Below are positions 1-6,319 of a DNA stretch of 14,157 nt, piece by piece. This stretch comes from Alphaproteobacteria bacterium. GTDB lineage: Bacteria; Pseudomonadota; Alphaproteobacteria; RF32; CAG-239. Numbering within the stretch: position 1 is the first letter of the stretch; every line of letters begins with the position of its first letter. Made by a program: the position numbers and the translations under genes. A model generated the notes under the pieces. It made no database searches. It was not told the origin of the DNA and was given only the letters and a program-made list of their open reading frames with translations. The DNA lies in assembly GCA_900767645.1 (NCBI GenBank), contig CAAFZY010000024.1, forward strand, positions 1 through 14,157, read 5' to 3'.

Positions 1-20
1 GACGTGTGCTCTTCCGATCT
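1..20. other. Illumina adapter remnant (not genomic)
   Basis: The first 20 bases, GACGTGTGCTCTTCCGATCT, are identical to the 3' end of the Illumina TruSeq read-2 adapter. The lexA reading frame runs exactly to base 21, so organism sequence starts there. This is residual library sequence at a contig end. Confidence 0.95.
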
Positions 21-218
21 AACCTCCAGCGCGAGGTCTTTGAGCGGAAGTTTGCGGATAAATTCACGCTCTTCAAGCGCATTGATTAAAGAGTGAATCC
101 CTGACTTTGATTTTAAGCCGATGGCGTCTTTCATCTCTTCAAACGAGGGGGAACAACCGGTTTCTTTAGTGGTTTTGTTGATAAATAACAAAAGCTTATA
201 TTGTTTTTCAGTAAGCAT
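21..218 (-). CDS. lexA: LexA repressor, N-terminal part (cut by contig end)
   Basis: Only the first 66 codons are present; the rest is lost at the adapter junction. LexA is the cytosolic SOS repressor, which self-cleaves when activated by RecA-ssDNA. What remains is the winged-helix DNA-binding domain: it starts MLTEKQYKLLLFI, then has the SFEEMKDAIGLKSKSGIHSL recognition region (about residues 25-44) and ALEEREFIRKLP. These match the conserved LexA N-terminus. The catalytic Ser/Lys peptidase domain is outside the window. The ATG at 216-218 is preceded by a good ribosome binding site (GAGG, 7 nt upstream on the minus strand). An SOS operator lies over its promoter, so autoregulation is expected. 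It is divergent from lysS. Confidence 0.93.
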
Positions 219-244
219 ATAAACCTCATGGTAAAGTTTAATTT

Positions 245-277
245 GTTCTAGTTTAGTTCTTTTTTAAGGCTTGTCAA
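245..277 (-). promoter_or_regulatory. lexA promoter with overlapping SOS (LexA) box
   Basis: On the minus strand there is TTGACA (-35, 272-277), a 16-bp spacer and TAAACT (-10, 250-255). Over the -10 lies GAAC-TAAACTA-GAAC (245-259), an exact match to the alphaproteobacterial LexA operator GAAC-N7-GAAC. A repressor bound here would block RNA polymerase. The operator ends 26 bp upstream of the lexA ATG. Confidence 0.88.
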
Positions 278-326
278 TCTTTTTTATTAAATCGATAAAA
301 AATAGCGTTTTTTTGTGTAAAAGCAG

Positions 327-354
327 TTGAAAAATAAAATCTTCCGTTTATAAT
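327..354 (+). promoter_or_regulatory. lysS promoter
   Basis: TTGAAA (327-332) and a perfect TATAAT (349-354) are separated by 16 bp, about 30 bp before the lysS ribosome binding site (AGGA at 380-383). It is divergent from the lexA promoter. Confidence 0.75.
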
Positions 355-389
355 CGTGGTTTGCAAGTTAAATTTTATTAGGAAAAAAA

Positions 390-1862
390 ATGTCAACAGA
401 AACAAATATTCATCGTGAATCCAGATTGGCAAAGTTAAAGACTTTGCAGGAAAAAGGGTATAATCCGTATCCGTACAAGTTTGAACCCAACGCATTCGCC
501 GCTGATTTGCAAGAAAAATATAAAGATTTGGAAACCGGCGCCGATACTGAAGACAGGGTTACCATTGCCGGCCGCGCCATGGCTGTTCGCAACAGCGGTA
601 TGTTTATTGATTTGAAAGATTGTACCGGTAAAATTCAGGTTTTCTGTCATAAAAATCATTTGCCGGAAGCTGATTTGGAACGCCTTAAATGTTTGGACGT
701 GGGCGATATTATCGGAGTTACCGGATATGTGCGTCGCACGCCGCGCGGCGAGCTTTCGGTTGCCGCCGAAAAGTTTGACATTATTGCAAAGTCATTACAG
801 CCGTTGCCGGAAAAATTCCATGGTTTGACTGATGTTGAAGCGCGTTATCGCCAGCGTTATGTTGACTTTATCATGAATGACGACAGCCGCGAAATTTTTA
901 AAAAACGCTGCCAGATTACTTCTGCAGTGCGTCGCTATTTTGAAGAACACGGCTTTTTGGAAGTTGAAACTCCGATGTTGCACCCGATTATGGGCGGCGC
1001 TAACGCCAAGCCGTTTATTACGCATCATAACGCTTTGGATATGGACTTATATTTGCGTATTGCTCCGGAACTTTACTTAAAGCGTTTGGTGGTAGGCGGT
1101 TTTGACCGCGTGTTTGAAATCGGTCGCAACTTCCGTAACGAGGGTATTGATAAAAGCCACAATCCGGAATTTACCGGTTTGGAAGCTTATCAGGCGTATG
1201 CCGATTATAATACCATGGCTGATTTAATTCCGGATTTGCTCGCTTATGTGGCAAAATCGGTTTTAGGCACGACGGTGGTTAATTTTGCCGGTCATGAAAT
1301 TGATTTGAGCAAGCCGTTTGCCCGCAAATCTATTGTTGATTTGGTTAAAGAATACGCCGGTATTGACTTAATGCAGGCTAACACCTTGGAAGAGGCGCAG
1401 GCAATGGCAAAATCAGCCGGTGTTGATGCTTCGGAATGCACATCTTGGGGCAAGGTGGTGCAAGAAGTTTTTGACCAGAAGGTTGAGGCAAACTTAATTG
1501 ACCCGATTTTGGTTATGGATATGCCGCGCGATGTTTCGCCGCTTGCCAAAACTCACCGCAACAATCCGCGCTTGGTTGAACACTTTGACGCATACATCGC
1601 AGGTATGGAAATGGGTTGCGCTTATTCGGAGCTTTCAAATCCGTTAGAACAGAGAGAGCGTTTTGAAGCTCAGGTTGCCGCGCGTGAAGCCGGTGATGAT
1701 GAGGCGCAAATGCTTGATGAGGATTATGTGACCGCGCTTGAAAACGGATTTCCTCCGTCAGGCGGTATGGGTATGGGTATTGACCGTTTGGCCATTTTCC
1801 TGACCGGTGCGGAAACAATTCGTGATGTTATTGCTTTTCCGACTTTAAGAAAACGGGACTAA
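390..1862 (+). CDS. lysS: Lysine--tRNA ligase, class II
   Basis: Charges tRNA-Lys with lysine using ATP, in the cytosol. The 490-residue length is normal for bacterial class II LysRS. An N-terminal OB-fold anticodon-binding domain spans about residues 57-135. It is followed by the class II catalytic core: motif 1 around 189-201 (FLEVETPMLHPIM), motif 2 at 242-261 (FEIGRNFRNEGID then HNPEFT), and motif 3 at 458-473 (GGMGMGIDRLAIFLTG). The ATG at 390 follows AGGA at 7-nt spacing. The next gene starts 6 bp after the stop, so the two are probably co-transcribed. Many alphaproteobacteria use the unrelated class I enzyme (LysK), so a class II enzyme is mildly informative about lineage. No damage is visible. 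Confidence 0.97.
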   Translation: MSTETNIHRESRLAKLKTLQEKGYNPYPYKFEPNAFAADLQEKYKDLETGADTEDRVTIAGRAMAVRNSGMFIDLKDCTGKIQVFCHKNHLPEADLERLKCLDVGDIIGVTGYVRRTPRGELSVAAEKFDIIAKSLQPLPEKFHGLTDVEARYRQRYVDFIMNDDSREIFKKRCQITSAVRRYFEEHGFLEVETPMLHPIMGGANAKPFITHHNALDMDLYLRIAPELYLKRLVVGGFDRVFEIGRNFRNEGIDKSHNPEFTGLEAYQAYADYNTMADLIPDLLAYVAKSVLGTTVVNFAGHEIDLSKPFARKSIVDLVKEYAGIDLMQANTLEEAQAMAKSAGVDASECTSWGKVVQEVFDQKVEANLIDPILVMDMPRDVSPLAKTHRNNPRLVEHFDAYIAGMEMGCAYSELSNPLEQRERFEAQVAAREAGDDEAQMLDEDYVTALENGFPPSGGMGMGIDRLAIFLTGAETIRDVIAFPTLRKRD

Positions 1863-1868
1863 TTATCC

Positions 1869-2987
1869 GTGAATAAGAAACGCGAGTATAGTTACATAGC
1901 TCTAAAGCCATATTTGACAATGGCCTTTAGGGCTATGCTCGTGTTGTGCATTTTTGTTTCAGGCGTTTTGGTCGGGTATGTGCGGTTTGCGCCGCAGACA
2001 AGCGAACCGCAACCGGTTTTGATTGATATTCCGTTGGCAGAACCGAGCGAATCGGCAAGCTTCGCAGCAAATGATGATATCGGTGATTTTATTTTGCATC
2101 ACGAATATTTTGCCGCAGATACAGAAGCGTTGGAAGAAGAGCCTGAAGGGCAAGAGGCGGTGCCTGAAGTTGCCGCAGGGGGCGAAAATATGGCGGCAGA
2201 GCAGGGAGCAGACGAGCACGTGGCTACGCTTGAGTCTGAAAAAGCGGCAGAGCCGCGGATTATTGCCGATAAAATCAATGCGGAAAAGCCCTTAATCGCA
2301 GTTGTTATTGATGATATGGGCATTAACCGCAAGCGCACATTGGATATAATATCACTTAAAGCACCGCTTACTTCATCGTTTTTAACTTACGGTCAAACTT
2401 TGGATAAGTTTGCGACAAATGCCGAATCTGCCGGTCATGAAATTATGATTCACGCGCCTATGGAACCGAAGGTTAAGGCTGATTTGGCGCCAGATACTTT
2501 AATGACGGATATGTCGGAAGAGCAAATTGAAAAGCGCTTTGAAGATATGCTTGCCAAATTTAATAATATTAAAGTCAGCGGAATAAACAATCATATGGGT
2601 AGCAAGTTTACCGAAGATAAAGAGCGTTTGGGATATGTGATGAATATTTTAAAACAGCGCGGTATGTTCTTTTTGGATTCTAAAACCACGGCAAAATCAA
2701 AAGGTAAAGAGTTGGCTGAAGTTGACGGAGTTGATTATGCGGCTCGCGATGTGTTTTTAGATAATGAAAATGATTATGCTTATATTATGAGGCAACTTGA
2801 AAAAACCGAAAAAATTGCCCGCAAAAAAGGATTTGCCGTGGCAATAGGGCATCCGAAAAGTCAAACATATTTAGCGCTTAAAGATTGGCTTAAAACTTTG
2901 CCGGATAAGGGGGTTAAGTTAGTTCATGTGAGTGAAATTGTGGCGGCAACCAATGAAATTATTGCGGCGACTGGTGAAATAAAATAA
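1869..2987 (+). CDS. Divergent polysaccharide deacetylase (YibQ-like), membrane-anchored
   Basis: Member of the divergent polysaccharide deacetylase family (DUF610/YibQ). Its domain is related to NodB-type carbohydrate deacetylases, but the physiological substrate is not settled. A short cytoplasmic N-terminus is followed by one membrane segment (about 21-39), then an acidic low-complexity linker (about 55-130, rich in Glu and Ala), then the catalytic-type domain (about 140-360). Family landmarks are IDDMG (147-151), IHAPMEP (194-200), NNHMGSKFT (240-248), FLDSKT (268-273) and AIGHPK (325-330). The domain probably faces the periplasm. Translation starts at GTG 1869 with only a weak GGGA upstream, 6 bp after lysS, suggesting translational coupling. 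An ATG at 1920 would remove the residues before the membrane segment and has no ribosome binding site. Confidence 0.88.
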   Translation: MNKKREYSYIALKPYLTMAFRAMLVLCIFVSGVLVGYVRFAPQTSEPQPVLIDIPLAEPSESASFAANDDIGDFILHHEYFAADTEALEEEPEGQEAVPEVAAGGENMAAEQGADEHVATLESEKAAEPRIIADKINAEKPLIAVVIDDMGINRKRTLDIISLKAPLTSSFLTYGQTLDKFATNAESAGHEIMIHAPMEPKVKADLAPDTLMTDMSEEQIEKRFEDMLAKFNNIKVSGINNHMGSKFTEDKERLGYVMNILKQRGMFFLDSKTTAKSKGKELAEVDGVDYAARDVFLDNENDYAYIMRQLEKTEKIARKKGFAVAIGHPKSQTYLALKDWLKTLPDKGVKLVHVSEIVAATNEIIAATGEIK

Positions 2988-3016
2988 AAAAAATTAAAAA
3001 AACTGAAAAAAAGTTC

Positions 3017-3045
3017 TTGACCTGAAGTAAAAATACCTTTATATA
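3017..3045 (+). promoter_or_regulatory. tRNA-Glu promoter
   Basis: TTGACC (3017-3022), a 17-bp spacer and TATATA (3040-3045) lie just upstream of the tRNA 5' end at 3063. They follow an A-rich stretch after the deacetylase gene. Confidence 0.75.
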
Positions 3046-3062
3046 TGCCTTTGTCTTTAGAT

Positions 3063-3137
3063 GGTCCCATCGTCTAATGGTTAGGACATCACCCTTTCAC
3101 GGTGGTAATATGGGTTCGAGTCCCGTTGGGATCACCA
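3063..3137 (+). tRNA. tRNA-Glu (anticodon UUC)
   Basis: Complete cloverleaf with encoded CCA. The acceptor stem pairs GGTCCCA (3063-3069) with TGGGATC (3127-3133). The anticodon arm is 3089-3105, with loop CTTTCAC and anticodon TTC at 3096-3098. The T arm is ATGGG/CCCGT around TTCGAGT (3110-3126). It has its own promoter and is followed at once by a terminator. Its last 19 nt recur with one mismatch at 3300-3318. Confidence 0.97.
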
Positions 3138-3180
3138 ATACAGTAAAAGGTCGCCTTTATGGCGGCCTTTTGCTGTATTT
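3138..3180 (+). terminator. Rho-independent terminator after tRNA-Glu
   Basis: Long hairpin: ATACAG pairs with CTGTAT, AAAAGG with CCTTTT and CGCC with GGCG, around a TTTAT loop. It starts immediately after the CCA end of the tRNA. Confidence 0.85.
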
Positions 3181-3299
3181 ATGGTCTTAACGACGGTGAA
3201 GAAGCCATCGGTTCGGAGCGGGTAGTTGGTGAAAACGAGCTTAAAAAGCGAAGTTTGAACCTTACGGCGCGAGGAGGACCCGCTTTTGCGGGAGTACCA

Positions 3300-3318
3300 A
3301 GTCCCGTTGGGGTCACCA
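3300..3318 (+). repeat. Duplicate of the tRNA-Glu 3' end (possible att remnant)
   Basis: AGTCCCGTTGGGGTCACCA matches the last 19 nt of the tRNA (3119-3137) except for one A-to-G change. No other tRNA arms can be folded around it. Like the real tRNA it is followed directly by a terminator. A duplicated tRNA 3' end is what tyrosine integrases leave, but no integrase is in the window. A decayed second tRNA copy is the alternative. Confidence 0.7.
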
Positions 3319-3326
3319 CTTAAAAA

Positions 3327-3350
3327 AAGCGCCATTGAGGCGCTTATTTT
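3327..3350 (+). terminator. Rho-independent terminator
   Basis: AAGCGCC (3327-3333), loop ATTGA, GGCGCTT (3339-3345), then ATTTT. It sits 8 bp after the duplicated tRNA end. Confidence 0.75.
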
Positions 3351-3372
3351 GTGCGTGATGCGCAGCGGAGTT

Positions 3373-3410
3373 ATCATTGCGAGTCAAATTGATTTGAGCG
3401 AAGCAATGAT
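3373..3410. repeat. Imperfect palindrome, possible REP/MITE-like repeat
   Basis: ATCATTGC (3373-3380) pairs with GCAATGAT (3403-3410), and TCAAAT (3384-3389) pairs inside it with ATTTGA (3392-3397). The CATTGCGAG...CGAAGCAATG outline resembles short palindromic repeats dispersed in several bacterial genomes. There is only one copy in this window. Confidence 0.55.
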
Positions 3411-3486
3411 TACGCAGCAAGTGACCGATGCGCAGTTATTGAGCGTCTTGTTAAAGCACGCGAAATTACTAAGCTATACACCAATA

Positions 3487-3518
3487 CAAGCGGCAGGTAT
3501 AAAAACCTGCCGTTTTGC
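3487..3518 (+). terminator. Repeated terminator hairpin, copy 1
   Basis: CGGCAGG (3491-3497) pairs with CCTGCCG (3506-3512), followed by TTTT. The 32-bp block is identical to 4712-4743. It is preceded by CACCAATA, the same bases that end the tRNA-Glu gene. No gene ending just upstream is recognisable. Confidence 0.75.
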
Positions 3519-3662
3519 TTTATTTATCCAGGCTTTTCAGCGAGTTCGAATGTTGTAAATTTGAAAATTGCGTTTTGGAAAGTTTTTCCGAACCAGTTTA
3601 TGCAAAAGTCTTTATTTTTCAAAGCAATTAACTCAATTCAAATTCCGTTTGCCGAAATTGCA

Positions 3663-3691
3663 TTGATTTTGCAGTTAATGTGGCGTATAAT
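3663..3691 (+). promoter_or_regulatory. Promoter of the 3716 gene
   Basis: TTGATT (3663-3668), a 17-bp spacer and a perfect TATAAT (3686-3691), 24 bp before the start codon. Confidence 0.72.
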
Positions 3692-3715
3692 TATCGTATG
3701 TTATGGAGATAGATG

Positions 3716-4699
3716 ATGGGTGAAAAATTATTTTCTGAGGAAACAGCTCTTAAAAGTTTTAGAAAAATAATTGATTCTGAAAAAGGTTTAACGCGTGCTC
3801 AAGCATTTTATAACAAATTAGTTCAGAACACGTTTGATGAAAATACTATTGTTGGCAAAGAAAATAATAAAAAGCTAGCTCATGCATTATCAGAGCGAGA
3901 AGCTGTTAAAATTAAAAATGATTTAATAAAGCAAGAAGCTGATAAATATTTTAAACTTATTGGTAATCCTCAATTAACAGAAATATTATTTGAAGAATTA
4001 GAAAGACAACAGAAAAAGACGCAAGAACGTTTGAAAAAAGAAGCTGTTGCAAAGGGTATTGTGCTTTATCACGCTACACCGTTGGCAAAAGAAGAACTTA
4101 AAGGGGAAGTGTTAAAAGGGACTACTGAACGTCCGGATTTAGCTTGGGAAAAGACTTTTATCGGTGTATGCATGTTTCCTAATTCTAATGGTGCATACGC
4201 ACTCAAAAAGTCACAAGAAGAAAATGATTTTAGCTGTAAAGGAGAAAACTTAGTCATTTTAACAGACGATAGGTTGGTAGGCAAAAAAAATGATGAAGTT
4301 TTAGGATATATTCATGGTCATAAAATTACAGAAAATGATGATTTTACGCCAACAGTATCTTTAGGAGGCGATATTACCGGTGAATGGACAACTCCAAAAG
4401 AGGTATCTATTGATATTTCAAAAGAAGTTACCCTTAATACGTTAAGAGAAAATGGTGTATATGTTTTTTCAACCAACAAAGACGATAAAAGTTTTATTAA
4501 GTATCTATCTAACAAACTTGAACTTAATCATGAAGAACAAATAAAACTGCTAACAGATATGGCGATAAATCCTCATAAAGAATATATTGACAAGAATAAT
4601 AACCCAAGAAAAGTGGCTGTAAAAAATGAACTTTACCCTAATAATAACCTTAGTAATTTAGCTGTTCTATCTCATTATAGCTCGGAAACTGTGAGGTAA
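3716..4699 (+). CDS. Unrecognised protein, possible ADP-ribosyltransferase-like fold
   Basis: Function not recognised. A 327-residue soluble protein with no signal peptide or membrane segment. The first ~115 residues are charged and probably helical, with a coiled-coil-like stretch near 94-112. Next comes GIVLYHATPL (H119), a central FPNSNGAYALKKS (Y161), and EWTTPKEVSIDI (E229). A His in YHAT, then a mid-domain Tyr, then a Glu before a beta-strand is the order of the H-Y-E class of ADP-ribosyltransferases; this is only a pattern match. Two ATGs overlap: the second (3716) has better spacing from GGAG at 3705-3708 than the one at 3713. The gene is visibly more AT-rich than lysS, has its own promoter, and lies between two identical terminators next to a tRNA, suggesting an acquired cassette. 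Confidence 0.75.
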   Translation: MGEKLFSEETALKSFRKIIDSEKGLTRAQAFYNKLVQNTFDENTIVGKENNKKLAHALSEREAVKIKNDLIKQEADKYFKLIGNPQLTEILFEELERQQKKTQERLKKEAVAKGIVLYHATPLAKEELKGEVLKGTTERPDLAWEKTFIGVCMFPNSNGAYALKKSQEENDFSCKGENLVILTDDRLVGKKNDEVLGYIHGHKITENDDFTPTVSLGGDITGEWTTPKEVSIDISKEVTLNTLRENGVYVFSTNKDDKSFIKYLSNKLELNHEEQIKLLTDMAINPHKEYIDKNNNPRKVAVKNELYPNNNLSNLAVLSHYSSETVR

Positions 4700-4711
4700 G
4701 CATCACCAATT

Positions 4712-4743
4712 CAAGCGGCAGGTATAAAAACCTGCCGTTTTGC
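4712..4743 (+). terminator. Repeated terminator hairpin, copy 2
   Basis: CGGCAGG (4716-4722) pairs with CCTGCCG (4731-4737), followed by TTTTGCGTTTT, 12 bp after the stop of the 3716 gene. The block is identical over 32 bp to 3487-3518 and is preceded by ATCACCAAT, identical to the tRNA-Glu end plus two bases. Confidence 0.85.
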
Positions 4744-4799
4744 GTTTTATTCAATATGATGCTGAGCGGATGGTTGACAAGATGATTGCTCAGATTTAA
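4743..4799 (+). pseudogene. Possible 3' remnant of a lost gene
   Basis: Directly after the repeated terminator is a frame reading RFIQYDAERMVDKMIAQI and then TAA (4797-4799). The amphipathic pattern looks like the C-terminal helix of a real protein, but there is no start and the upstream frame is closed at 4725. The ogt promoter lies inside it. It is too short to assign. Confidence 0.3.
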
Positions 4800-4802
4800 A
4801 AT
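4774..4802 (+). promoter_or_regulatory. Promoter of the ogt-like gene
   Basis: Perfect TTGACA (4774-4779), a 17-bp spacer and TAAAAT (4797-4802). The expected start of transcription is about 60 nt before the GTG start codon. Confidence 0.72.
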
Positions 4803-4868
4803 TACAACATTCCCGATAAAAACAGACTACGGTAAATTTATGAAATATTGTGTAAAAAGGATTTAATT

Positions 4869-5408
4869 GTGTTTTATAAAACAGATTACATTTCGCCGAT
4901 TGGCGGAATTACTTTAGGTTCTGACGGTAAAAATATTGTCGGTTTGTGGCTTGAAGGGCAGAAACATTTTGCTTATACTGTTGCTGAAGAAATGTATCGG
5001 AAAGACGATTTGTCGGTTTTTATAAAAACAAAAGATTGGCTTAATAGGTATTTTTGTGGCAAAAAACCGAAAATATCAGAGTTGCCGCTTGCTCCTGCCG
5101 GTGGAGAGTTTAGGCAAGAAGTGTGGAAAATTCTTTGTGAAATTCCATACGGCGATGTTATGACTTATGGTGAAATTGCTCAACGGATAGCTAAAAAGCG
5201 AGGGGTAAAATGTATGTCGTCGCAAGCGATCGGCGGCGCGGTCGGACATAATCCGATTTCAATTATTATACCTTGCCACAGAGTTGTCGGCACCAACGGC
5301 AGTTTAACCGGATATGCCGGTGGGTTAGATAAAAAAATTAAATTGCTCCGGATTGAAGGCGTTGATATGTCAAAATTATACCGCCCGAGCAAAGGAACAG
5401 CGCTGTAA
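4869..5408 (+). CDS. ogt: Methylated-DNA--protein-cysteine methyltransferase
   Basis: Suicide DNA repair protein that transfers alkyl groups from O6-alkylguanine (and O4-alkylthymine) to its own cysteine. In the 179-residue protein the active site PCHRV is at 135-139 (Cys136). The helix-turn-helix DNA-binding part, FRQEVWKILCEIPYGDVMTY, is at 81-100. IGGAVGHNPISII precedes the active site. The position of the human Arg finger (RAVG) is Gln here (SQAIG), a natural variant I recall from Firmicutes-type homologues, so transfer between phyla is possible. The GTG at 4869 is preferred because AGGA lies 7 nt upstream; a TTG at 4848 in frame has no ribosome binding site. It is a stand-alone gene with its own promoter, and no ada operator is visible. 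Confidence 0.92.
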   Translation: MFYKTDYISPIGGITLGSDGKNIVGLWLEGQKHFAYTVAEEMYRKDDLSVFIKTKDWLNRYFCGKKPKISELPLAPAGGEFRQEVWKILCEIPYGDVMTYGEIAQRIAKKRGVKCMSSQAIGGAVGHNPISIIIPCHRVVGTNGSLTGYAGGLDKKIKLLRIEGVDMSKLYRPSKGTAL

Positions 5409-5500
5409 TTTTTTGCTGATAACTAACAGCTTTACTTTTGCAAAAACTTATATTAACCTTTCGGTATAAAGAATATTACTGACAGCCGAAGGATTTTGAC

Positions 5501-6295
5501 ATGGTTATCAATAAATACAAAGACATAATTATCAATAACTATAATGAGTATGATGAAGATGCTCGTTTGGTGCGTGACAGAGGGCACAATGTTGAGTATT
5601 TGACCACTATGCGTTATATTCAAAAATTTTTGAAACCGGGCGCTAACATATTGGAAATCGGCGCGGCTACGGGGCGTTATTCTATTGCTTTGGCTGAAAT
5701 GGAATATGATGTTACAGCTGTTGATTTAACTCCGAAAAATGTTGAGATAATGAAAGCTAAAAGCCGAAATTTGAAAAATTTTGAGTGTATGGTCGCGGAC
5801 GCTTTAGATTTGAGCAAATTTGCCGATGAAACTTTTGATATGGTTTTAAATTTGGGACCTATGTATCATTTATTTAATAAAAAAGATAAGCAAAGAGCAG
5901 TTGTGGAAACGATACGAGTTGCAAAGAAAGGTGGAATCTGTATGTTTGCATATATTCCGTGCGCGTCGCTTATGGCAAGTTACGGCTTGCGCCATCAGGG
6001 GGCGGCGCGGCTTGCTGAAGTCATGGACAGTATTGGTCGCTTTAAAGATATTCCTGAAGAAGTATTTAATACTTTTTATATTGAAGATTTTAAAAAGCTG
6101 TTTGCTGAAACAAATACACAATATGTTACAAATGTGGCGGCAGACGGCATATCATATATTATGCAAGAATGGCTTGAGCAATTATCTGAACAAGATTATG
6201 AAGCTTTTTTGAAATGGCATTTTTTGACTTGCGAACGACCAGATCAGCAAGGCTATAGTTGTCATTTGCTTTATATTTGCAAGAAAAATAAGTAA
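5501..6295 (+). CDS. Class I SAM-dependent methyltransferase
   Basis: Soluble 264-residue methyltransferase with a Rossmann-type core; the substrate is unknown. Motif I, the SAM-binding glycine loop, is ILEIGAATGRYS (50-61). The acidic residue after strand 2 is D75 in VTAVDLT, motif II is VADALDL (98-104), and strand 4 is FDMVLNLGPMYHL (112-124). This is the Methyltransf_11/25 arrangement of small-molecule or protein methylases. The C-terminal third (about 160-250) forms a family-specific cap. The ATG follows AGGA at 7-nt spacing. The acetyltransferase gene starts 24 bp after its stop, so the pair is probably one operon. Confidence 0.88.
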   Translation: MVINKYKDIIINNYNEYDEDARLVRDRGHNVEYLTTMRYIQKFLKPGANILEIGAATGRYSIALAEMEYDVTAVDLTPKNVEIMKAKSRNLKNFECMVADALDLSKFADETFDMVLNLGPMYHLFNKKDKQRAVVETIRVAKKGGICMFAYIPCASLMASYGLRHQGAARLAEVMDSIGRFKDIPEEVFNTFYIEDFKKLFAETNTQYVTNVAADGISYIMQEWLEQLSEQDYEAFLKWHFLTCERPDQQGYSCHLLYICKKNK

Positions 6296-6319
6296 GATAT
6301 ACCAAAGTGAGGAAACAAT

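Larger units (their letters stand above)
3181..3662. other. Gene-poor accessory stretch behind tRNA-Glu
   Basis: No convincing gene. It holds a small CCCGC/GCGGG hairpin (3279-3292), a near-copy of the tRNA 3' end (3300-3318), a terminator (3327-3350), an imperfect palindrome (3373-3410) and a repeated terminator (3487-3518). Open frames here run through these hairpins and look incidental. The mosaic suggests repeated insertion or recombination next to the tRNA. Confidence 0.6.

Noticed and set aside
301..314. 14-nt match AATAGCGTTTTTTT with 8878-8891
   Set aside because: Half of it is a T-run and the surroundings are unrelated; chance similarity is likely.
3132..3377. 81-codon minus-strand frame antisense to the region behind tRNA-Glu
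   Set aside because: It runs through the tRNA end, two terminators and the tRNA-like repeat. Frames of this kind are common spurious genes opposite tRNA ends.
3286..3558. 90-codon plus-strand frame
   Set aside because: It reads through a terminator, a palindrome and the repeated terminator and has no ribosome binding site.
3393..3715. About 107 codons open in another plus frame, ending at the start of the 3716 gene
   Set aside because: It has no early start codon and crosses the repeated terminator; at most it holds scraps of older coding sequence.
4848..4868. TTG start for the ogt-like gene
   Set aside because: It lacks a ribosome binding site, whereas the GTG at 4869 has AGGA at ideal spacing and fits the family's length.
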